Shown one piece after another: positions 51,630 through 58,910 of a stretch of 64,000 nucleotides of DNA. Both the position numbers and the translations under genes were made by a program. This DNA comes from Hallerella sp963656065 (GTDB lineage Bacteria > Fibrobacterota > Fibrobacteria > Fibrobacterales > Fibrobacteraceae), in NCBI GenBank assembly GCA_963656065.1, contig CAVKGV010000004.1:62001-126000 (forward strand), given 5' to 3'. Positions within the stretch are counted from its first letter, which is position 1. Every line of letters begins with the position of its first letter. The notes under the pieces were generated by a model, which saw only the letters and a list, made by a program, of their open reading frames with translations, was not told the origin of the DNA and did no database searches.

Positions 51630-53665
51630 TGCACACCGTCGGCGTTTCCCTGCGGGAGCGTCGCATACCACTTCTGGATTTTTTCCTGGACTTCTTGTGA
51701 GAAGTTCGGCTTGTTGTCGAGAATATCTTCTGCGACTTCAAGCATTTTTTGTATGAGATCCTTGTCGTGAATCCAGTCGAACCAGCGGAATATCCAGGCT
51801 CCGCTCTGTTCGGAGCCTTCGAGGTTTCCCGCTCCGCGTTCCTGCATGTCCATTTCCGCGATTTCGAATCCGTCATCGGTGGAAGCGAAGCGCGAAAGGC
51901 GTTCGTGGGCGGGGCTGCTTGCCGAAACGAGCAGAAAGCACCAGGCTTCTTTTTCTCCGCGGCCAACGCGTCCGCGCAGCTGGTGCAATTGGGCAAGACC
52001 GAACCGGTCCGGATTTTCGATGACCATCAGGTTCGCTTCGGGAACGTTTACGCCGACTTCGATGACGGTCGTTGCGACTAGCACCTGGATATTTCCCCGG
52101 GCGAATTCCCCAAGGATTTCGTCGCGCTCCGTTTCGTCCATCTGCCCGTGGATCATTCCGACTTTCCACTTTGACGAAAAACCCGAAAGCTCTTCGGCGA
52201 CTTCGGCGGCGCTTTTCGCCATTCCTTCTTCGTCGAGTTCCACGCGGCTCACGACCCAATAGCAGCGGTTCCCGTTTTGAATCTCGCGGAAGAGAAATTT
52301 TTTCATGTCTTCGCGTTTTTCCGGGGAAACCAGCCGAGTCTTTACGGGTTTTCTGCCGGCGGGCTTTTCGCTCAGCACGATAGGGGTGAGGTCTCCGTAG
52401 AGCGTCATGGCGAGGCTTCGCGGAATGGGCGTCGCGCTCATCACGAGCAGGTCGGGAAAATATCCCTTGGCGAGAAGCGCCTCGCGCTGGTTTACGCCGA
52501 AGCGGTGCTGTTCGTCGATGACAATAAATGTCAAGTCGTGGAAGAGGATGTCTCTAGAAAAAAGCGCATGGGTCCCGACGACTACCTGCGTCATTCCCAT
52601 TTGCAGTTCTCCGGAAATCGTTTTCTTTTCTGCAGAACTGCATGCGCCGAGGAGAAGCGCGGTGCGAATCCCCGCCGCATCGAAAAAAGGTTTAATACTT
52701 TTGTAATGCTGCCTGGCGAGAATGTCCGTCGGAGCCATGAGCGCGCATTGCTCTCCGCTTTTTGCAACGGCAAGCATGGAAAGCATGGCGATGACGGTTT
52801 TTCCGCTGCCGACATCTCCCTGGAGCAGTGCATGGAACTGTTTTTTCCCGCGAAGCCCTTCGCAGATTTGCCGGATGGCGTCTTCCTGTCCCCGTGTCAG
52901 CGAAAAGGGCAGTGCGTGTTTTGCATCTTCGATTGTCTGCGGATTGATTTGCCTGGATTTTCCTTTTACGACGAGGCTTCGACGGCGCACGTTCATCCGT
53001 AGGCAGAAGGGAAGAAGTTCCAACTTTTTCAGCTGCATCTTGGCCTGCATCGCTTCGGCGAATGTTTTTGGCATGTGCAGGCGTTTCAGGTTTTCGAGGA
53101 CGGGCAAAAGTCCCATGAATTCCGAGAGTTCCGCCGGCGGAGCGTTTGGAATGGAAAGGTTCGGGAGCGCAAAAATCTTTGCGTATAAGTTCCGAAAGAA
53201 TCGCTGTTCGATTTTTGCCGCGTGTTCCGCTTCCGTGATGGAGTAAACCGGTTCGATTCCCCCGGAAAATCCTTCGCCTTCTCCCATTCTTTGCATTTCG
53301 GGATGCACGAGCTGGAGCCCGCGGAAGTCTCCGAGTTTCCCGATGACGCACCAGCGCGTTCCGACTGTGATGGCGCTTGACCAGTGTCGTGCTGCGCGGA
53401 AAAAGACAAGGCTTACTTCTCCCGAACCATCGTTAAGGACTGCGATAAAGCGGGATGTCCTTCCGCGTACAAGTCCCGCTCGGACGATCTTCCCGATGAA
53501 AATGACGTTTTCCCCGGCGTGACTTTCGGCGATTTTATTTAGACGTGTCCTGTCTAGCCATGTGCGCGGAACGTTATACAGCAAATCGGAGACGGAACGA
53601 AGCCCGGAATCGGAAAGAGCCTTGATCCTTTTTGGGCCGAGCCCCGGAAGCGAAGAAAGATCCAT
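51626..53665 (-). CDS. recG: ATP-dependent DNA helicase RecG
   Basis: Branch-migrating helicase for stalled forks. At 679 residues it has the N-terminal wedge/OB domain (about 50-160), Walker A LLQGDVGSGKTVIAML (about 283-298), DEQHRFGVNQREALLAK (about 385-401), and MSATPIPRSLAMTLYGD. The C-terminal lobe has VLVATTVIEVGVNVPEANLM (about 539-558) and QLHQLRGRVGRGE. N-terminal helix-hairpin-helix-like residues LPGLGPKRIKALSD open the protein. TATATT is 6 bases before the ATG with no ribosome site, so the mRNA is probably leaderless. Confidence 0.95.
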   Translation of the reverse strand: MDLSSLPGLGPKRIKALSDSGLRSVSDLLYNVPRTWLDRTRLNKIAESHAGENVIFIGKIVRAGLVRGRTSRFIAVLNDGSGEVSLVFFRAARHWSSAITVGTRWCVIGKLGDFRGLQLVHPEMQRMGEGEGFSGGIEPVYSITEAEHAAKIEQRFFRNLYAKIFALPNLSIPNAPPAELSEFMGLLPVLENLKRLHMPKTFAEAMQAKMQLKKLELLPFCLRMNVRRRSLVVKGKSRQINPQTIEDAKHALPFSLTRGQEDAIRQICEGLRGKKQFHALLQGDVGSGKTVIAMLSMLAVAKSGEQCALMAPTDILARQHYKSIKPFFDAAGIRTALLLGACSSAEKKTISGELQMGMTQVVVGTHALFSRDILFHDLTFIVIDEQHRFGVNQREALLAKGYFPDLLVMSATPIPRSLAMTLYGDLTPIVLSEKPAGRKPVKTRLVSPEKREDMKKFLFREIQNGNRCYWVVSRVELDEEGMAKSAAEVAEELSGFSSKWKVGMIHGQMDETERDEILGEFARGNIQVLVATTVIEVGVNVPEANLMVIENPDRFGLAQLHQLRGRVGRGEKEAWCFLLVSASSPAHERLSRFASTDDGFEIAEMDMQERGAGNLEGSEQSGAWIFRWFDWIHDKDLIQKMLEVAEDILDNKPNFSQEVQEKIQKWYATLPQGNADGVH

Positions 53666-53671
53666 AGGGTT

Positions 53672-53677
53672 AATATA
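53672..53677 (-). promoter_or_regulatory. -10 box TATATT abutting the recG start
   Basis: TATATT on the minus strand, then AACCCT, then the recG ATG; 6 bases separate them. No Shine-Dalgarno is present. Confidence 0.5.
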
Positions 53678-53745
53678 GGAATTTTAGTTGAGAGATCTTA
53701 GAGCTTGGAACAGCGGACGTTTAAGTTCGCAGGAAGCGGGAATTA

Positions 53746-53885
53746 AACGTTCGCACGTCTAGGCTTTTGTTGGCAAGCGACCTGTCGTTGGCCTACCCGG
53801 CCCGGGGCAAGGTAGGGGGATCTTTCCGAGTTGCGAAGGCCAAGGTCCCCCTTCCTTGCAACCACCCCCAAGGCCACGCTGTTTC
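53746..53885 (+). repeat. Intergenic hairpin repeat, copy 3
   Basis: Begins AACGTTCGCACGTCTAGGC and ends in CCACGCTGTTTC, like copy 1. The left part is shortened and different, but the core at 53805-53862 is conserved. A change in the left arm (GATCTT for GACCTT) makes a G-U pair with AAGGTC and so keeps the stem. Confidence 0.85.
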
Positions 53886-53975
53886 ATAGGTTAGATCTGC
53901 GGACATTTAAGTTTCGAGTGTGGAGGGTTGAATGTGGAGAGTTGAGTTGTCTGCGGAGCGAACCGTTTTCGTGTA

Positions 53976-54013
53976 CCGTCATTCTGGAGAGGTTGAAAAC
54001 CTCGATAGAATCC
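53976..54013 (+). repeat. GATAG-type short repeat, copy c
   Basis: CGTCATTCTGGAGAGGTT-GAAA-ACCTCGATAGAATCC contains an internal GAGGTT/AACCTC hairpin. Copies d and e lie at 54031-54062 (inverted) and 54080-54116. Confidence 0.75.
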
Positions 54014-54030
54014 ATCTTTAAGCTCTGACA

Positions 54031-54062
54031 TGGCTCCTATCGCTTCGCTCCAGGATGACAGA
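54031..54062 (-). repeat. GATAG-type short repeat, copy d (inverted)
   Basis: On the minus strand it reads TGTCATCCTGGAGCGAAGCGATAGGAGCC. It is the reverse orientation of the neighbouring copies. Confidence 0.7.
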
Positions 54063-54079
54063 AAAGCGTTCATGCCCGC

Positions 54080-54116
54080 CGTCATTCTGGAGAGGTCAAA
54101 GACCTCGATAGAATCC
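54080..54116 (+). repeat. GATAG-type short repeat, copy e
   Basis: CGTCATTCTGGAGAGGTC-AAA-GACCTCGATAGAATCCC. Compared with copy c the internal hairpin has changed from GAGGTT/AACCTC to GAGGTC/GACCTC: both arms changed together, which suggests selection on the pairing. Confidence 0.75.
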
Positions 54117-54199
54117 CGTCCGATGTCACTCCACTCTCCACCCTCCACCCTCCACACTCAACTAAATTCCAATTTTCTATCTTTTCCATCGAGGTTTGT

Positions 54200-54601
54200 A
54201 TGAAAAAAACGATTGTCGCTTTGCTGCTTTCCGCGCTGTTCGCTTTTGCGGAAAATTTGACTGTTGAAGGGAAACTTTCCGAAATCGCCGGGAAAATGCC
54301 TCCCAACGATCTCTATAATTATGTGTATGTGCTGAAATACAAAGTGACGAAAGTTGTCGAAGGAAAGTTTGACGGCAAGGAAATTCTGGTGGGAGTCTAT
54401 AATCCGCTCACTCCGCGCGGCCAGGTGACGGACAAGATGGCTTCAAAGGCGAAAGGAAATGTCCGGGCTTTTCGCGCGGGCGACAGGCATCTTTTGAAGC
54501 TGGTTCCTCTGGAAGGGAATTATGACGGTGCCGTGGAGGATGAATACTTCGATGACGATTCGGAACGTTTTCTCGCGGTAGAAGTACTCGACGCGAAATA
54601 G
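54200..54601 (+). CDS. Small exported protein of the AlgI/AlgJ locus
   Basis: A 133-residue protein with signal peptide MKKTIVALLLSALFAFAEN (cleavage after about residue 17). The mature part is mostly beta-like with a Val-rich stretch (YVYVLKYKVTKVVEGKFDGK). It resembles no family that I recognise. GAGG precedes the ATG and TATCTT lies upstream. The AlgI-like gene starts 4 bases after the stop, so the small protein probably works with it, for example as a periplasmic partner in O-acetylation. This is inference. Confidence 0.65.
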   Translation: MKKTIVALLLSALFAFAENLTVEGKLSEIAGKMPPNDLYNYVYVLKYKVTKVVEGKFDGKEILVGVYNPLTPRGQVTDKMASKAKGNVRAFRAGDRHLLKLVPLEGNYDGAVEDEYFDDDSERFLAVEVLDAK

Positions 54602-54605
54602 TCCG

Positions 54606-56024
54606 ATGGTCTTTTCTTCCCAGATTTTCCTCTTCTATTTTTTGCCGGTATTTTTTGCCGGGTATTATCTGCTTTTGTGGCGGCGGGCGAAACATTCCAC
54701 GCTGAATTTTTTCATCACCGTTTTCAGCTACATCTTTTACGGCTGGATGGAACCGTGGCTCGTCCTTTTGATGTTCGGATCGACATGGGTGAACTACCTT
54801 GCCGGAAAACAGATTTCCTCTTCGGGCGCCTCGAATTTTCGGAGAAAGTTTTCGCTCGTTTTGTCTGTAATCGTCAACTTGGGAACTCTCGGCTTTTTCA
54901 AGTATTACATGTTCGCGATGGGCGGCGTGAACTGTCTCGTGCAGATGTTCGGGCTAGAACCGTTTTCCGTATTGCGCATCCTCCTGCCGGTGGGAATCTC
55001 TTTCTATACGTTCCAGGCGATGAGCTATACGATTGACGTCTATCGCGGCGATGCTCCGCCTGTCAAGAATTTTGCCACGTTCGCTTGTTATGTTTCCCTT
55101 TTCCCGCAGCTGGTCGCAGGGCCCATCGTCCGTTATAATACGGTCGCCGAAGAGTTGGAAAGCCGGACGCATACATGGGAAAACTGGATGCGCGGCATGA
55201 TGTATTTCTGCGTGGGATTTGCAAAGAAAATTCTGATAGCGAACCAGGTCGGGATTATCGCGGACCGCGTCTTCGGTGCGGATAGCCCCGGAGTCGTGAA
55301 TGCCTGGTGGGGATCTGCCGCCTACATGATGCAGATCTATTTTGATTTTTCCGCCTATTCGGATATGGCGGTGGGGCTCGGTCTGATGCTCGGGTTCCAT
55401 TTTCCGCGAAATTTCAACGGTCCTTATCGTTCGAGGAGCATCTCCGAATTTTGGAGCCGCTGGCATATTTCCCTGACGACATGGCTGAAGGATTACCTCT
55501 ACATCCCGCTGGGCGGAAACCGCGTGTCCCGTCGCCGGACGTATGTGAATCTGTTTCTTGTGATGCTTGCTTCGGGCATTTGGCACGGTGCGGCGATGAC
55601 TTTTATTTGTTGGGGACTTTACCATGCGTTCTTTATGATTATCGAACGCGTAAACGGCAAGCGGGCGCTGTATGCGAAGCTGCCGATGGTCGCTCAGATT
55701 GTTCTGACGCAAATCATCGTACTTTTCGGTTGGATACTTTTTCGTTCGCCCGACCTCTCTTCGGCGGGGAAAATGTGGGGCGCGATGCTTGGCCTTTCGC
55801 CGGTGAATCCCGCAAACCCGATTCTTTCGGCGGAAATTTTCACGCCGACGTCCATCGTGTTCATGCTGCTCGCCTTTGTCTATGCCTTTTCGCCGGTCCG
55901 CGCCTATGACTGGTGCCAGAAGATAAGCGTTCCGCGCCTTGTGACCGCTTTCGGTCTTTTCGCCTTTGCCGTCCTGGCCCTTTTCACGCAAAGCTACAAC
56001 CCTTTCCTGTATTTCCAGTTCTAG
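54606..56024 (+). CDS. MBOAT-family O-acyltransferase (AlgI/DltB-like)
   Basis: A 472-residue inner-membrane protein with about 11 helices. Signature region: YRSRSISEFWSRWHISLTTW (about 277-296), LYIPLGGNRVSRRRT (about 301), and the catalytic His in GIWHGAAMTFICWGLYHAFF (about 322-341). MBOAT enzymes move acetyl groups across the inner membrane to sugars or other acceptors. Together with the SGNH-type AlgJ-like gene after tRNA-Arg it forms a polysaccharide O-acetylation pair. ATG follows the upstream stop after 4 bases. Confidence 0.88.
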   Translation: MVFSSQIFLFYFLPVFFAGYYLLLWRRAKHSTLNFFITVFSYIFYGWMEPWLVLLMFGSTWVNYLAGKQISSSGASNFRRKFSLVLSVIVNLGTLGFFKYYMFAMGGVNCLVQMFGLEPFSVLRILLPVGISFYTFQAMSYTIDVYRGDAPPVKNFATFACYVSLFPQLVAGPIVRYNTVAEELESRTHTWENWMRGMMYFCVGFAKKILIANQVGIIADRVFGADSPGVVNAWWGSAAYMMQIYFDFSAYSDMAVGLGLMLGFHFPRNFNGPYRSRSISEFWSRWHISLTTWLKDYLYIPLGGNRVSRRRTYVNLFLVMLASGIWHGAAMTFICWGLYHAFFMIIERVNGKRALYAKLPMVAQIVLTQIIVLFGWILFRSPDLSSAGKMWGAMLGLSPVNPANPILSAEIFTPTSIVFMLLAFVYAFSPVRAYDWCQKISVPRLVTAFGLFAFAVLALFTQSYNPFLYFQF

Positions 56025-56063
56025 CCGGGAGTAATCTCGCCATCCAACCGCCGTAAAATTTTC

Positions 56064-56069
56064 TATATT
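56064..56069 (+). promoter_or_regulatory. Possible -10 box for tRNA-Arg
   Basis: TATATT followed by GG lies 31 bases before the tRNA 5' end. A -35 is not clear, so the tRNA may also be read from the AlgI-like gene. Confidence 0.35.
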
Positions 56070-56100
56070 GGAGCCCGCTGTGCAGATACGCGCGGCAAAT

Positions 56101-56173
56101 GCCCTCATAGCTCAAATGGATAGAGCACGCCCCTCCTAAGGGTGAGATCTACGTTCGATTCGCAGTGGGGGTA
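56101..56173 (+). tRNA. tRNA-Arg (anticodon CCT)
   Basis: Acceptor GCCCTCA/TGGGGGT, D arm GCTC/GAGC, anticodon stem CGCCC/GGGTG with loop CTCCTAA giving anticodon CCT (reads AGG). The T stem CTACG/CGCAG has one A-C mismatch, and pair 1-72 is G-U as in the tRNA-Ser of this window. CCA is not encoded. It is inserted between the AlgI-like gene and the AlgJ-like gene, whose start codon is 17 bases downstream of a T-rich tract. Confidence 0.88.
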
Positions 56174-56190
56174 CTTCTTTTTTTTTGCCC

Positions 56191-57630
56191 ATGAAGCGAC
56201 ATTACGCCTTGTTCACAATCGTTTTTTTTGTGATGCTGCTTTTGCCCGCATCATGGGATTTTGCGCATTCCGTGTGGAAAGGGGAGCCTTTTATTCCGCT
56301 CGATATCTTTCGGGACGCGGTATCCCCGGTGCGGCGCGAGGCCCTTCTTGTGCGCGAAGCGGATTCCCTGGTGCGCGGGCTTTCCGCGTTGGATTCGGCT
56401 AGCGACTTGGAAAATGTCGCTTCGAACTTGAAGCGAAACTTGGTGGAAGTCAACGCCTACCTTTCGATGGATTCGACGGATTCCCTGGTGCAGCGGGTTT
56501 CGCACTTCCAGAAACTTCTCTCGGAGCTTGAATCGGACTTGTCCCTTGCCGACAGCGCAAAAGTCGAAGGGGAAAAAATCCGGGAAGCGTTCTCGGGAAT
56601 TTCCTGCCGGAGAATTGCCCAGTCGTGGCTCGATTACGGATTTCTGAGCGGCAGGTATCTGCGGGCTTACGAAAGTCGGTTGGAAAAGGAAAATGCGTTC
56701 GTCAAGAAAACGCGTCCGATCTACCAGTCGCTTGCGTGGAATGTCCTGCGGGATCCGGGTGAAAAGGCGCTCGTCGCGGATTCCGGTTTTCTGTTCTATC
56801 GGCAGGATGTGGAATTTCTGGTTCGCCCTCATCCATGGACCGTGGACAGTCTGGACAATCCCGTCGAAGCGGTCCTTGCGTTTCGCGCGGAACTCGAAAA
56901 GCGCGGCGTGGAACTTCTGGTCGTGGTCGTCCCCGGAAAGCCTTCCATCTACCCGGAATTTCTGAATCCGACGCTGTATGGGGCGTTGGGGAACGGAATT
57001 TCTCCGACAATCGCATTCCTGGATTCCCTGGAAGCGCACGGTGTGCAGTCGGTGAACCTCTATCCGGTGCTTCGCAAGGAAAAGCTTCGCGACAGGGAAA
57101 ACGATTTCCTCTATCTGAATACCGATACGCATTGGACGCCCCGCGGTGCGGAAATTGTGGCCAAGGCGGTTGCTGGCAGGGTGAAAAAATATCCGTTCTA
57201 CGCGACGCTTCCCAAGGAATCCTTGACCGATTCGCTTGTTTTAGTGGAACGCCAAGGCGATATTGCGACGATGGCCGACCTAGAGGATGCGTTCCCGATG
57301 CAGACGGTCGAGGCGAGTGTTGTGAAAAACGCAAAAGGTCCGCTGCGGAGCGATTTCCGGAAAGCGCAGATCTTGATTCTGGGCGACAGTTTCTCCCGAA
57401 TCTATGAAACGGACGCTCCGATGTCCGCGGGCTGGATTTCCCGGCTGGCGAAAAACCTGCAGGTCCCCGTGAGCGCGATTGTTTCGGACGGGGGAGCGAG
57501 TACGCTTGTGCGGGAAAAGCTCGCGCGCCGTTCCGGCGTCTTGAAAAACAAGAAGCTTCTCATTTGGGAATTTGTGGAGCGGGATTTGCGTTTTGGCGCG
57601 GAAGGTTGGAAAAAAGTGAGGTTGGAATGA
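56191..57630 (+). CDS. AlgJ/AlgX-like SGNH-type O-acetylation protein
   Basis: A 479-residue protein with an N-terminal membrane anchor (about 7-24). Residues about 190-460 look like the ALGX/ALGJ SGNH domain: catalytic Asp-x-His in YLNTDTHWTPRGAEIVAKA (about 311-329) and Ser-containing AQILILGDSFSRIYE (about 392-406). A coiled-coil-rich linker (about 60-130) precedes it. The protein would transfer acetyl from the MBOAT partner to a polymer. The ATG at 56191 is chosen (an in-frame TTG lies two codons before). No ribosome site is visible behind the tRNA. Confidence 0.8.
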   Translation: MKRHYALFTIVFFVMLLLPASWDFAHSVWKGEPFIPLDIFRDAVSPVRREALLVREADSLVRGLSALDSASDLENVASNLKRNLVEVNAYLSMDSTDSLVQRVSHFQKLLSELESDLSLADSAKVEGEKIREAFSGISCRRIAQSWLDYGFLSGRYLRAYESRLEKENAFVKKTRPIYQSLAWNVLRDPGEKALVADSGFLFYRQDVEFLVRPHPWTVDSLDNPVEAVLAFRAELEKRGVELLVVVVPGKPSIYPEFLNPTLYGALGNGISPTIAFLDSLEAHGVQSVNLYPVLRKEKLRDRENDFLYLNTDTHWTPRGAEIVAKAVAGRVKKYPFYATLPKESLTDSLVLVERQGDIATMADLEDAFPMQTVEASVVKNAKGPLRSDFRKAQILILGDSFSRIYETDAPMSAGWISRLAKNLQVPVSAIVSDGGASTLVREKLARRSGVLKNKKLLIWEFVERDLRFGAEGWKKVRLE

Positions 57631-58910
57631 CGAACGAAAATTCCTGGTGGAAAAGGGCGCTCAAGGTTTTGCCCGGCGGTGTCGATTCTCCGGTGCGGGC
57701 CTTTGGCGGTGTCGGCGGGGAACCCGTCTTTGTCAAGCGGTCGAACGGTCCCTTTCTCTATTCGGACGACGGACGCGAACTGGTCGATTTTATCGGTTCG
57801 TGGGGACCGATGATCCTCGGACACAATCCGCCGGAAGTCATCGAAGCGCTTCGTGAGGAACTTTCGCGCGGGCTGAGCTTTGGGATGGGGACGGATATCG
57901 AGGTGGAACTCGCTGAATTCATCCTTTCGAAAATTCCCGGGATGGAAAAGATTCGCCTGGTAAACTCGGGAACGGAAGCGACGATGAGCGCTATCCGCGT
58001 GGCGCGCGGAGCGACCGGCCGGAACAAAATTATCAAGTTCCGCGGATGCTACCACGGACATGGAGATTCCTTCCTGATCCAGGCGGGTTCCGGTGCGCTG
58101 ACGCATGGGACTCCCAGCTCGCTTGGCGTCACCCCGGGAGTTGCCGAAGATACGCTCGTCGCGGATTACAACCACAAGGAACAGGTCGAGGCTCTCTTTC
58201 TCGCCCATCCGAAAGAAATCGCCGCGGTTATCGTGGAACCGGTCGCCGGCAACATGGGATGCGTCCCGCCGAAGGAAGGCTTCCTTTCCGGGCTTCGGGA
58301 ACTGTGCGACAAGTTCGGTTCGGTCCTTATCTTTGACGAAGTGATGACGGGTTTCCGCGTTTCGGACGGCGGAGCCGCAAAGCGTTTTGGCGTTACTCCG
58401 GATATGATTACGCTCGGAAAAATCGTCGGCGGGGGAATGCCGCTCGCCGCTTACAGCGGAAAGGAATCCCTGATGCGGAATGTCAGTCCGGAGGGAAAGG
58501 TCTATCAGGCGGGGACGCTTTCCGGAAACCCGATGGCGGTGACCGCGGGGCTTGCCCAGCTCCGGCTTTTGTACAAATTAAATCCCTGGGATGCGCTCGA
58601 ACGGAAGGGCGAATTTCTCGCCGCGGGAATTCGGAAAGCCGCGAAAAATGCGGGCGTTTCGCTCCAGGTGAACCGGGTCGCTTCGATGTTTACCGTTTTC
58701 TTTTCCGACAAATCGGTCGTCGATACGGAAACGGCTCTTGCCGCGGACACAAAACGCTTCGCTTCCTTTTTTCATGCGATGCTCGAACAGAACATCCTCT
58801 TTCCACCGTCCCAGTTCGAAACGACGTTTATCGGCAATTCCCATTCGGATGAAATTCTCGAAAGGACGCTTGTCGCGGCGAAACTTGCATTCGAAAGGAT
58901 GAATTCATGA
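57627..58910 (+). CDS. hemL: Glutamate-1-semialdehyde 2,1-aminomutase HemL
   Basis: Makes 5-aminolevulinate in the C5 tetrapyrrole pathway. The 427-residue PLP enzyme has LPGGVDSPVRAFGGVGGEP (about 14-32), WGPMILGHNPPEV (about 59), IRLVNSGTEATMSAIRVARG (about 110-129) and the PLP-binding ITLGKIVGGGMPLAAY with its Lys (about 266). The start overlaps the AlgJ-like stop by ATGA, and the end overlaps pmbA by ATGA. It complements the HemN encoded at 25848. Confidence 0.95.
   Translation: MTNENSWWKRALKVLPGGVDSPVRAFGGVGGEPVFVKRSNGPFLYSDDGRELVDFIGSWGPMILGHNPPEVIEALREELSRGLSFGMGTDIEVELAEFILSKIPGMEKIRLVNSGTEATMSAIRVARGATGRNKIIKFRGCYHGHGDSFLIQAGSGALTHGTPSSLGVTPGVAEDTLVADYNHKEQVEALFLAHPKEIAAVIVEPVAGNMGCVPPKEGFLSGLRELCDKFGSVLIFDEVMTGFRVSDGGAAKRFGVTPDMITLGKIVGGGMPLAAYSGKESLMRNVSPEGKVYQAGTLSGNPMAVTAGLAQLRLLYKLNPWDALERKGEFLAAGIRKAAKNAGVSLQVNRVASMFTVFFSDKSVVDTETALAADTKRFASFFHAMLEQNILFPPSQFETTFIGNSHSDEILERTLVAAKLAFERMNS

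Larger units (their letters stand above)
53666..54199. other. Gene-free region with two repeat families
   Basis: Contains the recG promoter, hairpin repeat copy 3 (53746-53885) and three short GATAG-type repeats between 53976 and 54116. At the right end TATCTT at 54178 and a GAGG site lead to the next gene. I see no protein gene; open frames follow the repeats. Confidence 0.6.
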
